The translations under genes were made by a program, and so were the position numbers. DNA of 20,391 nt from JBEIHI01 sp964655245 (GTDB lineage Bacteria > Bdellovibrionota > UBA2394). A model generated the notes under the pieces. That model was not told the DNA's origin, made no database searches, and saw nothing but the letters and a program-made list of their open reading frames with translations. Location: assembly GCA_964655245.1 (NCBI GenBank), contig CAZZLQ010000044.1, positions 1 through 20,391 of the forward strand, in the 5' to 3' direction. This document shows, piece after piece, positions 13,195-20,292 of this stretch (position 1 is the first letter of the stretch; every line of letters begins with the position of its first letter).

Positions 13195-15674
13195 CTTTGC
13201 AGCAACTCCTCAAAATATCGCTCGTGAGACTTCTGATATTTTTCTCCTACGTTTTGCTTCAGAGACTCCATGATCTTTCGCTTTCGTTCTTTCTCTCCCT
13301 TTCCCTCAGAACCCAAGATCTCCATTTTCTCAGGAGCAGAGGGACTCATCGACTCAGACATCTGCTGCATTTGTTGCTGCATTTGCTTTTGTCCCTCGGA
13401 CATTTTCTTAAGCATCTCGACCGCTTCCTTTTGGTTCGTCACGGACTCCATCATTCGAAAACTATCCAGCCCCTCTTTGGACTCGATCATTCGCTCTCCA
13501 GCTTCACTCTCAAGAGCCTTCGCCTCCTCCGATCGAAACAGCTGAGACCATTCAGTGCCCTCAAGAGCCTTATCAAATTGCTGTCCAGCCTCCTTCAAAT
13601 CCTCCGAAAGCTTTTCTTGTTTTGACTCAAGAGACTCGATCTGTTGCTCCAGCTTTTCCTGTTCATTCAGATCTTTTTTGTCTTTGATACTGAAAGGTTT
13701 TTGCTCGAGCTTCTCGAGTTTTTCTTTGGCCGATTCCGTTGCCTTGATCAGATCCTCTTGTTGCTTTTTGATCTGATCGATTTTTTTGGCAAACTCTTGG
13801 CTTTTTTGTAACGCGCCTTGATCCATATTTTGTTGCCATTGATCCAGGCCGCGTTCCATCTCTCGACTCAAAATCGAAAGCTGATTCAAGAGTGATTCCA
13901 ACTCTCGAAGAGCTCCCTTTGAATCTCCCGACTGAGCTTGCTTGCGTATATCCTCAATTCGATCCGCTAAGCTTTGGGCTTCTTGTGCCTGCGATTCAAG
14001 AGCCTCGCGATTAATCATGTCATCCTGAGGCCCCTTTGGTAGCTGCGAAATTTTCTTCTGCAACTCCTCCAGTTGTTTGGCCAACTCCTTAAACGCCTCT
14101 TCCAAAGTCTCTGAGTTGATATCCAATTTGCCCGACTTGATTTGCTCAAGCAGCTTGGAAAGATCAGCTTGAGAAGATTTCAAATCAGCAGCCGTCTGAC
14201 CAATATCGCCCGCCCGCTCCTGAAACAAAAGCGAGAGCCCATACAAAATCGATCGCTCAGTTCTTTTGATCAAATCATCAACTTGAGTCATTGGTGATCG
14301 AATATCGATCCAGCCCTGAATCCGATCGGAGAGGGATTGCAGCTCTTTAATATAAGCAGCCATCAGACCCGAGGATTCCATGGATGGATATTGAATCTCC
14401 TTCAGTCGACTTCGCAAAGATTCACTTAACTTTTTATCGAGCTTTGATTCGATCAAGTCCGCCAAGACATGTGTCCATTCATTAATGAGTGCCTCTAGAT
14501 CTCTTAACCGCTTCTCGCGCAGGGTTGATTCATCATTGTAGGTGATTTGGAGAGGCTCCGACCGGCTCGATGCAAAGTCATCATGCGGTTCCACAAAGAT
14601 AAAATGCAATCCACCCTTCCATCCGTCCATTTTGAGAGTATAGGAAGTCCGAAATGCTTTACCCTCAGCCTTAATCGTATCGATGACCTCTTCGCTCTCC
14701 ATGTATTTGTGAATCAACACGAGCTTCGAAAGTCGCAAATCATCTGTGGCCGTCAGCTCGAGCTTCAAATCCTTGATATTCAAAAGCTGAAGAGAAGCTC
14801 CTGGAACCATATCGCCATTCACCTTCACCCAAATTGCCGAGCGAGGTGGCTCATCCATGAACGATTGAATCGGAAACGCCGCTGATCGTCTCAAAAGATT
14901 GCCAACGGAATATTGGCCGCTGCCTCGAACCTCAAACTCACAAAACTGATCACATGGGAAAACCGACCATCGATCATTGAGCTGAACAAAGACATAGGGC
15001 TGAAGCGAAGTCTTCGGTGCCTCGAATCTAACTTTTGAACCCATCGTCGTTGAAATCGATCCAGCTCGCTGCTCCCACTGGGCATCAGGAAATGGCAACA
15101 AAACCTCATGGCCCTGTGGACTCCACATAAAGCCCGTCTTCGGCAACCCCACTTCGTTGAGCTGAGGAAACTGCGAAAGCACGACCGTGAAGAATCCCAA
15201 AGTAGCCAGCCAAAGACCCAGCGCTTTCCTCGGTCTGAGTGACCAAGCCCAATCGCCCACTCGAGAGTCGATGCGCTGAATATGGGCAAGACGAAAGGCC
15301 TCTGATTCCTCTGATCGCTGTTCGTCTAAGAAGCTTCCAGCGATCCGAAGCTCAGATCTCTCGTGAGAATGAGATTTAAAGTAAGGGTTCTGACTCTCGA
15401 TCTCATCCGCCACTTCAGCAAAGGAAAGATGGCTCCAAACTCGTCTGCGAGAAAAACCATTCCAACAGATCATAAGCAACAAGGTGCCGAGTCCTAACAA
15501 CGAAACTTCTAAGGCATAGGTCGAGGTGAGTTTCAGAATGAGAAGAATTCGATAAAGACAAAAAGCACCAATTGCAGCCACTGCCATCAGGCTGAATGCA
15601 CGAAAAAACTCTGAGATCAATCGATAGGATCTTAAGCGTCGTCGTTCTCTCTTGAGTAGGGCCAAACAGACCAT
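13191..15674 (-). CDS. DUF4175-like membrane protein with long coiled coil
   Basis: This 827-residue protein has three membrane helices near the N-terminus (about 24-48, 54-72 and 150-168). A probable periplasmic beta-rich part follows (about 175-385), then a very long charged coiled coil rich in Glu, Lys and Gln (about 385-755). A glutamine-methionine run (about 762-773) precedes a C-terminal helix ending YFEELLQ. This architecture matches the large DUF4175/TIGR02302-like proteins that sit beside MoxR, DUF58 and DUF4159 genes in alphaproteobacteria. Sequence similarity to that family is my judgement of layout, not a confirmed hit. The coil could be a periplasmic spacer or oligomerisation stalk. 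The ATG follows the rhomboid stop by 4 bases with a weak ribosome site, and its stop overlaps the metallopeptidase start by ATGA. Confidence 0.7.
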   Translation of the reverse strand: MVCLALLKRERRRLRSYRLISEFFRAFSLMAVAAIGAFCLYRILLILKLTSTYALEVSLLGLGTLLLMICWNGFSRRRVWSHLSFAEVADEIESQNPYFKSHSHERSELRIAGSFLDEQRSEESEAFRLAHIQRIDSRVGDWAWSLRPRKALGLWLATLGFFTVVLSQFPQLNEVGLPKTGFMWSPQGHEVLLPFPDAQWEQRAGSISTTMGSKVRFEAPKTSLQPYVFVQLNDRWSVFPCDQFCEFEVRGSGQYSVGNLLRRSAAFPIQSFMDEPPRSAIWVKVNGDMVPGASLQLLNIKDLKLELTATDDLRLSKLVLIHKYMESEEVIDTIKAEGKAFRTSYTLKMDGWKGGLHFIFVEPHDDFASSRSEPLQITYNDESTLREKRLRDLEALINEWTHVLADLIESKLDKKLSESLRSRLKEIQYPSMESSGLMAAYIKELQSLSDRIQGWIDIRSPMTQVDDLIKRTERSILYGLSLLFQERAGDIGQTAADLKSSQADLSKLLEQIKSGKLDINSETLEEAFKELAKQLEELQKKISQLPKGPQDDMINREALESQAQEAQSLADRIEDIRKQAQSGDSKGALRELESLLNQLSILSREMERGLDQWQQNMDQGALQKSQEFAKKIDQIKKQQEDLIKATESAKEKLEKLEQKPFSIKDKKDLNEQEKLEQQIESLESKQEKLSEDLKEAGQQFDKALEGTEWSQLFRSEEAKALESEAGERMIESKEGLDSFRMMESVTNQKEAVEMLKKMSEGQKQMQQQMQQMSESMSPSAPEKMEILGSEGKGEKERKRKIMESLKQNVGEKYQKSHERYFEELLQR

Positions 15675-15678
15675 GATC

Positions 15679-16785
15679 TCAGGTCAGTCTAGAGTCATTT
15701 GAGTCGGGCGTCGATGGGTTTAAGCTCTGGTTGGACTCGTGCAGACTCTGAGCTCTCAACTTGGATAGAATCTCACTCTCTCCCACATGAGACAAAATAG
15801 TGGTGACTTTGACTCTCTGTTGAAAATCCATCGGGGGTAAAACTTTGAACGCCTCAAAATAATCACGAAGACTTGAAACCAACCCCTTGGCATCCTTGAA
15901 CCACAACCAATCCGCCAAAAGGCGCTTCCACGTGGTGTCGGAAACGTCTTTCATCTTGTATTGAAGGGAAAGTCCAAAGAGTGCGCGCTGCACTTGAGGG
16001 CGAAGATTGGAGGACTCAGAGATGGCAATCAACTCCTGAGCTGCTTGCGCCTCTTTGCCTGCTTTGATCTCTTTAAGTGCTTCATAGAATTTTTTCAGGT
16101 CAGCACCCATGAGCTCAATATCAAAAAAATCATATCGAACAAGACCTTTCAGTCCCACACCAACAACCAAGCCCACAGCTAAACCCATTAAATGTGTGCT
16201 GTAAGCAACAGCCGTTGGCTCAACCCAAAGACTCGCCGCCAATCCTGAGATCTGCAGCGCAAGCCAAAACAAGATGAGATATCGAATGGGCATGAAAAAG
16301 CTCATAGGAAAATTTTTGATTGGAATAGCGGCCAGCAACAGTCGAACTCGACTCCACGGAAAAAGTGCGAAAACCGCTCCCATCATCACCGCCACAGATC
16401 CAGACGCCCCAATCACCGGAAGCTCAGGATGCGCTTGAAAAAATCGCTCCGGCAAAACAGCGACGCCGCCTCCGACGAGGCTTATGATCAAAAAGGGAAC
16501 CCCTCCGATCGCACTTTCGAGAATCCAGCCAAAAATCGCCAGATACCAAATGTTAGCAATCAAGTGCGAGAGCGATGAATGCATGAACTGATAGGTGAAG
16601 AACTTCCAGAACTCGTTGTTCGAAGCAGGGACAACAGCCCAATGATAGGTTCGCGTTTGCTCAAATGGCAGGTTGAGCTCGGCATGCGTCACACCAAAGT
16701 AAAGGGCAACGCTCACAACGATCCATGAAATCGTGAACCAAGGAAATCGCATCCGAGGGATGTTTGAGCCGATGGGCAGGAACAT
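15679..16785 (-). CDS. Rhomboid family intramembrane serine protease with C-terminal extension
   Basis: This 368-residue protein has a six-helix rhomboid core (about 15-215) and a soluble helical tail (about 220-368). The N-terminus, MFLPIGSNIPRMRFPW, is the standard lead-in to helix 1. Catalytic features are present: HSSLSHLIAN (His69, His74, Asn78) in helix 2, nucleophile Ser128 in GASGS, and a catalytic His198 in AYSTHLMGL. The last replaces the usual AHxGG but keeps the histidine and a glycine. Rhomboids cut transmembrane segments inside the membrane. The tail has no named domain but looks TPR-like or helical. The gene lies 53 bases after the TPR gene, with only a weak GGA ribosome site, and 4 bases before the DUF4175-like gene. 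A membrane substrate encoded in the same unit is a reasonable guess. Confidence 0.9.
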   Translation of the reverse strand: MFLPIGSNIPRMRFPWFTISWIVVSVALYFGVTHAELNLPFEQTRTYHWAVVPASNNEFWKFFTYQFMHSSLSHLIANIWYLAIFGWILESAIGGVPFLIISLVGGGVAVLPERFFQAHPELPVIGASGSVAVMMGAVFALFPWSRVRLLLAAIPIKNFPMSFFMPIRYLILFWLALQISGLAASLWVEPTAVAYSTHLMGLAVGLVVGVGLKGLVRYDFFDIELMGADLKKFYEALKEIKAGKEAQAAQELIAISESSNLRPQVQRALFGLSLQYKMKDVSDTTWKRLLADWLWFKDAKGLVSSLRDYFEAFKVLPPMDFQQRVKVTTILSHVGESEILSKLRAQSLHESNQSLNPSTPDSNDSRLT

Positions 16786-16838
16786 GCCATTTCCATCGGA
16801 AAATCAGAAAAAATCTTGAGGAATGAGCGGGGCACCAA

Positions 16839-17303
16839 TTAGGTGTTTTTTTGAAAGCTCTCGACCATCCACTGAGACAGGACATAATTGCGCTCAAAAG
16901 CGAGGGCTGACTCAAAGTGATCGGCGGCTTCATGTTTGCGGCCCAGGTTCAAAGCGGCCTTCCCAAGACCAAACAAGGCTCGGCCATTGTCCTTCTCAAG
17001 CTCCGTTGCTTTTTTGAATGAGGCATAAGATGCGGCCCAATCCTTGAGTTCGGCCTGAATATCGCCGAGCACCATATAATAGACGCCGTTGTCGGGTCGT
17101 TGCTCCAGAGCACGCTGGGCGTCGAGCAGGGCATCGTTCAGGCGCCCCATTCGCATTCGAACATAAGCCCGATGCAAGAGAGCCTCCGCCACATCCCCTC
17201 CACGGGCAATCAGATCGCCAAAAACCTTGTCAGAATCCTGATAACGGCCCGTTTCGGCCATCTGGGTCGCCTCTTTAAAAGCCTTTCGATAGGACCAGCT
17301 CAC
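16839..17303 (-). CDS. Tetratricopeptide-repeat protein, first gene of the MoxR unit
   Basis: This is a soluble protein of about 154 residues built of three to four TPR units: ATQMAETGRYQDSDKVFGDL, LLHRAYVRMRMGRLNDALLD, YYMVLGDIQAELKDWAASYA and ALFGLGKAALNLGRKHEAAD. It has no signal peptide, so it should be cytosolic. A longer reading from ATG at 17340-17342 is possible (167 residues), but it lacks a ribosome site and that ATG falls within a good -10 box (17338-17343). GTG at 17301-17303 has AGGA seven bases upstream and is preferred. The gene is divergent from def and precedes the rhomboid gene by 53 bases with no visible terminator. It probably provides a docking scaffold for the unit, though no partner can be named. 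Confidence 0.82.
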   Translation of the reverse strand: MSWSYRKAFKEATQMAETGRYQDSDKVFGDLIARGGDVAEALLHRAYVRMRMGRLNDALLDAQRALEQRPDNGVYYMVLGDIQAELKDWAASYASFKKATELEKDNGRALFGLGKAALNLGRKHEAADHFESALAFERNYVLSQWMVESFQKNT

Positions 17304-17337
17304 CCCTATATCCTGCTTAAAAGCCTTCCTTACGTAA

Positions 17338-17365
17338 ATCATAAAAAGAGCAGAGGTAGAGCCAA
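17338..17365 (-). promoter_or_regulatory. Candidate sigma-70-type promoter for the minus-strand MoxR unit
   Basis: TTGGCT at 17360-17365 and TATGAT at 17338-17343 stand 16 bases apart on the minus strand. Transcription would begin near 17331, leaving a leader of about 28 bases to the GTG at 17303. The -10 contains the ATG of the longer frame, which supports the shorter protein. The match is good at -10 and moderate at -35. Confidence 0.45.
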
Positions 17366-17371
17366 ATTTGG
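17362..17371. promoter_or_regulatory. Palindrome in the divergent promoter region, possible operator
   Basis: CCAAATTTGG is a perfect 10-base palindrome. It lies between the divergent genes, overlaps the -35 of the minus-strand promoter and adjoins the extended -10 of the def promoter. A protein bound here could affect both directions. A palindrome of this length can also occur by chance. Confidence 0.35.
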
Positions 17372-17377
17372 TAAAAT
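17369..17377 (+). promoter_or_regulatory. Candidate extended -10 promoter of def
   Basis: TGGTAAAAT fits an extended -10 element (TGn followed by TAAAAT). No recognisable -35 lies at the right distance, which extended -10 promoters can tolerate. Transcription would start near 17384, about 12 bases before the def ATG. This gives a very short leader that still holds the AAAAGG ribosome site. Confidence 0.4.
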
Positions 17378-17395
17378 GTTATAGAGAAAAGGCTT

Positions 17396-17923
17396 ATGGC
17401 ACTTTTGGAAATTATCGAATACCCGCACCCCACGCTCAAGAAGATTGCGCGCGAGGTTGCTCCACAAGAAATCAACGATGATCTGAGAAAGTTCATCAAA
17501 GATATGATCGAGACCATGATCGACGCTCCCGGCGTTGGTCTGGCTGCCCCTCAGGTCAATGTTTCCAAGAGAATCTTCGTTGTGGATGTCAGCAGTGAGT
17601 ATCCTGATCGACCCCCCTTTGCCTTGATCAATCCCGTCATTGTTGAAGCATCAGGCAAAGCTGGAATTGCCGAGGGCTGTTTAAGTCTTCCCGACTTCCG
17701 TGAAGAGGTAGATCGCTACAAGAAGATAAAAATGGAGTACTTGGACGAGTACGGCAAAAAACAAGTGCTCGAAGACGAAGAGTTTTTGTCGATTGTTGTC
17801 CAACATGAGCTTGATCATCTCAACGGCATCGTTGCCGCGGATCGCATCAGCCCCATGAAGCGAATGATGTATCTCAAGAAACTCAAAAAACGTGACAAAA
17901 AATTCGTAGGCGCCCTGGTCTAA
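17396..17923 (+). CDS. def: Peptide deformylase
   Basis: This enzyme removes the formyl group from the N-terminal methionine of new proteins, using a metal in the cytosol. The 175 residues carry the three family motifs: GVGLAAPQ at 46-53, EGCLS at 93-97 with metal ligand Cys95, and HELDH at 137-141 with two histidine ligands and the catalytic glutamate. Length and the short basic C-terminal tail fit type I bacterial deformylases. The ATG has AAAAGG three bases before it, closer than usual. The gene opens the plus-strand unit and leads directly into fmt, the enzyme for the opposite reaction on initiator tRNA. Confidence 0.97.
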   Translation: MALLEIIEYPHPTLKKIAREVAPQEINDDLRKFIKDMIETMIDAPGVGLAAPQVNVSKRIFVVDVSSEYPDRPPFALINPVIVEASGKAGIAEGCLSLPDFREEVDRYKKIKMEYLDEYGKKQVLEDEEFLSIVVQHELDHLNGIVAADRISPMKRMMYLKKLKKRDKKFVGALV

Positions 17924-17924
17924 G

Positions 17925-18881
17925 GTGAGCAACTCAAAGCCTTCTATTATATTCATGGGAACTCCAGACTTTGCAGTTCCAACACTGCAAGCTCTGGTCG
18001 ACGCTGGCTATCCCATCAAACTCGTGGTCACTCAACCCGATCGACCTTCGGGCCGTGGTCAGAGGCTCACGCCTCCCCCAGTGAAGGTTCTCGCAAAGCA
18101 ACTGGGTCTCGAGGTCTTTCAGCCAGAGTCATTGAAATCCTCTGAGGAGGCTCGTCAAAAAATCCTCTCAACGCCTTGCGATTTTTTGATTGTGATTGCC
18201 TTTGGACAGATTTTGCCACTGTCAATTCTAGAACATCCCTCTATCGCTCCGCTCAATGTCCATGCCTCTCTTCTTCCAGCTTATCGAGGTGCGGCTCCCA
18301 TTGCTCGCTCCATCATGGAAGGTGATGAACAAACAGGAATCACGATCCAGTGGATGATCGAGGCTCTCGATCAAGGTGATATTTTATTCCAAACTCCGTG
18401 TGCGATTAGTGAAACGGATACTTCTGAAACTTTGCACGATAAACTCAAACAGATTGGAGCTCAGGCTCTAGTCCGCACTCTTGAGCTGTTTGAGAAAGAT
18501 CAAATCGTTAGGCGCTCTCAAGATGCACGCGTTGGTAGCTACGCCTCGAAGTTAAAAAAGGAAGAGTCTTTTGTTTCGTTTGATCAGAATGCTTTTTTTG
18601 TTCATCGCAGCATCATGGGACTCAATCCTTGGCCGGGTGCCCAGTGCATTCTTGGTGGTAAGCCGCTCAAAATCTGGCGATCAGAATTCTTGGCGCGTCC
18701 AGCGGCTGCTGACCCGGGCACCATCGTTGAAGTGACCGACAAAGAAATCGTGGTGTCCTGCACCGAAGGCTGCATTGCGTTGACTGAGGTTCAGGAAGAA
18801 AATCGAAAAAGAATGGCTGTTTCCGAGTTCCTCAAGGGCCATCAAGTCCCAGTTGGCCTTATACTGGGATCTAAGAGATGA
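17925..18881 (+). CDS. fmt: Methionyl-tRNA formyltransferase
   Basis: This cytosolic enzyme transfers a formyl group from 10-formyltetrahydrofolate to initiator Met-tRNA. The 318-residue length is normal. The N-terminal Rossmann-like domain shows IIFMGTPDFAVP at 8-19. The active-site residues are Asn111 and His113 in NVHASLLPAYRGAAPI, and Asp149 in ALDQGD. The C-terminal OB-fold domain starts near 210. The start is GTG at 17925, one base after the def stop (TAAGGTG). There is no properly spaced ribosome site, so translation probably continues from def. The only other in-frame option, ATG at 17955, would cut into the first strand. The stop overlaps rpe by ATGA. Confidence 0.97.
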   Translation: MSNSKPSIIFMGTPDFAVPTLQALVDAGYPIKLVVTQPDRPSGRGQRLTPPPVKVLAKQLGLEVFQPESLKSSEEARQKILSTPCDFLIVIAFGQILPLSILEHPSIAPLNVHASLLPAYRGAAPIARSIMEGDEQTGITIQWMIEALDQGDILFQTPCAISETDTSETLHDKLKQIGAQALVRTLELFEKDQIVRRSQDARVGSYASKLKKEESFVSFDQNAFFVHRSIMGLNPWPGAQCILGGKPLKIWRSEFLARPAAADPGTIVEVTDKEIVVSCTEGCIALTEVQEENRKRMAVSEFLKGHQVPVGLILGSKR

Positions 18882-19540
18882 AATCCAAACGGACGATCAA
18901 ACTAGCGCCGAGCATTCTGTCAGCGGACTTTGCGAATTTGGAGCATGAAGTCTCGCAACTAGATCCTCAGTTGGCAGACTATCTTCACGTCGATGTGATG
19001 GACGGCCATTTCGTCCCCAACATCACGATTGGACCCGTTGTTGTGGAAGCTCTGCATAAGGTGACGTCGATCCCATTGGATGTTCATCTGATGATCGAAA
19101 AGCCCGAGCGATACATCGAGGCCTTTGTCAAAGCAGGATCGCATATTGTCACCGTCCACGCAGAGGCCTGTACTCATCTTCAAAGAAATCTTCAACTGAT
19201 CCGGAGCTTAGGTGCTAAGGCGGGAGTGTCGCTCAACCCAGCAACCTCCATTTCCTGCCTGGAAAATGTCCTTCCGGACATAGATCTCATCCTTTTAATG
19301 ACGGTGAATCCTGGATTTGGCGGACAAAAGTTCATTCCGCAAATGATGGAAAAGATTAAAGCTACTCGTCAAATGATTGGATCACATGCGATCGAGCTTG
19401 AAGTTGATGGCGGTATCAAATTAGAGAACATCCGTGACGCCTATGAGGCGGGAGCGGACGTTTTTGTCAGTGGATCCGGAATCTTTGGACATCCGCCTTA
19501 CAATCAAATCATGCAAAAAATGAAAGATGCGCTTCGTTGA
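18878..19540 (+). CDS. rpe: Ribulose-phosphate 3-epimerase
   Basis: This cytosolic enzyme interconverts ribulose 5-phosphate and xylulose 5-phosphate in the pentose phosphate pathway. The 220 residues form a complete TIM barrel. APSILSADFANL lies at 10-21, HVDVMDGHFVPN at 37-48 (His37, catalytic Asp39), DVHLMIEKPE at 68-77 with His70, and VNPGFGGQKF at 143-152. EVDGGIK at 175-181 carries catalytic Asp177, and the phosphate-binding SGSGIFG lies at 198-204. The ATG overlaps the fmt stop (ATGA). In many bacteria rsmB separates fmt from rpe; here the two are directly joined. Confidence 0.97.
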   Translation: MKSKRTIKLAPSILSADFANLEHEVSQLDPQLADYLHVDVMDGHFVPNITIGPVVVEALHKVTSIPLDVHLMIEKPERYIEAFVKAGSHIVTVHAEACTHLQRNLQLIRSLGAKAGVSLNPATSISCLENVLPDIDLILLMTVNPGFGGQKFIPQMMEKIKATRQMIGSHAIELEVDGGIKLENIRDAYEAGADVFVSGSGIFGHPPYNQIMQKMKDALR

Positions 19541-20292
19541 GTCAGTCTGCCGAAAATCAGTTCACTACTGAGATTGTATCAGCTGAAACCGCACACGACT
19601 CCAACGTCCAGTGCCTCGAACTCATTGATTTTGCAAGTGACGCCAAGGTTCTTGTCTTGGGATCTCTCGACAACTCGTCGAAACAAAGTATTCAAAAAAA
19701 GGTCGGCCCTAACGGATCGGTCACTCTCGCCGAATCGATCCGGCGAAAGTTCGCTCGCGATTTTAAGGCGGAAACTCTCAAGTGGGATGATGAAAGCTTT
19801 GACTTGGTTTACTGTCACTTCAGCCTCAGCTTTTCCAAGAATCCCCAGCAAAGTCTGGCCGAGCTCATTCGGGTCGTTAAGCCCAAAGGAAAGGTGATCG
19901 TCGCGGATCATGATGCGAAAGACTTCAACCACAACCCACTTGCCCCCTACTTAGAAAAAAATCTCATGGAACTACTCCAAGAGACCGCGCGATTGAAAAT
20001 CTGGGACGCTCAAATGGGCCGAAAGCTCTATTCTTTGTTCTTCGAATCAGGTCTAAAAGATGTGCAAGCGCAGGTTTTGCCCCACCGCGTGATTTGCGGG
20101 CAAACAAACGCCCAGGAGATTGAGGAGTGGACTCTGCGCTTGGAAGAGATTTCAGCACTCAATGCTAAGGGCAGCCTTCCATTGTCTTTTGATCTGGATT
20201 CGTTCCGATCTGAATTTTTTGCTTTTTTCCAAAATCCAACTCGTTTTAGCTATAGCTCTGTGATTTTGGTTGAAGGCATTAAAGACGGATGA
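19537..20292 (+). CDS. Class I SAM-methyltransferase-like protein with degenerate motif I
   Basis: This is a 251-residue protein with a Methyltransf_11-type layout. The post-core features are good: WDDESFDLVYCHFSLSF (83-99) gives motif II and the following helix, and LAELIRVVKPKGKVIVADHD fits motif III. The SAM-binding loop, normally DxGxGxG, reads VLVLGSLDNSS (38-48), with only one glycine. Cofactor binding may therefore be altered or lost. No substrate can be assigned. It is not RsmB, since no PCSG-type catalytic cysteine motif is present. The start is TTG at 19537, overlapping the rpe stop as TTGA, with only a weak upstream ribosome site. The C-terminal 100 residues are not recognisable. 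Confidence 0.75.
   Translation: MSQSAENQFTTEIVSAETAHDSNVQCLELIDFASDAKVLVLGSLDNSSKQSIQKKVGPNGSVTLAESIRRKFARDFKAETLKWDDESFDLVYCHFSLSFSKNPQQSLAELIRVVKPKGKVIVADHDAKDFNHNPLAPYLEKNLMELLQETARLKIWDAQMGRKLYSLFFESGLKDVQAQVLPHRVICGQTNAQEIEEWTLRLEEISALNAKGSLPLSFDLDSFRSEFFAFFQNPTRFSYSSVILVEGIKDG

Noticed and set aside
13197..13625. 142-residue plus-strand frame rich in Leu and His
   Set aside because: It is the reverse-strand image of the Gln/Lys/Glu-rich coiled coil and has no start signal or recognisable domain.
14547..15289. Long frames of 112 and 132 codons (plus and other minus frame)
   Set aside because: Both lie wholly inside the DUF4175-like gene and show no domain pattern, so they are shadows.
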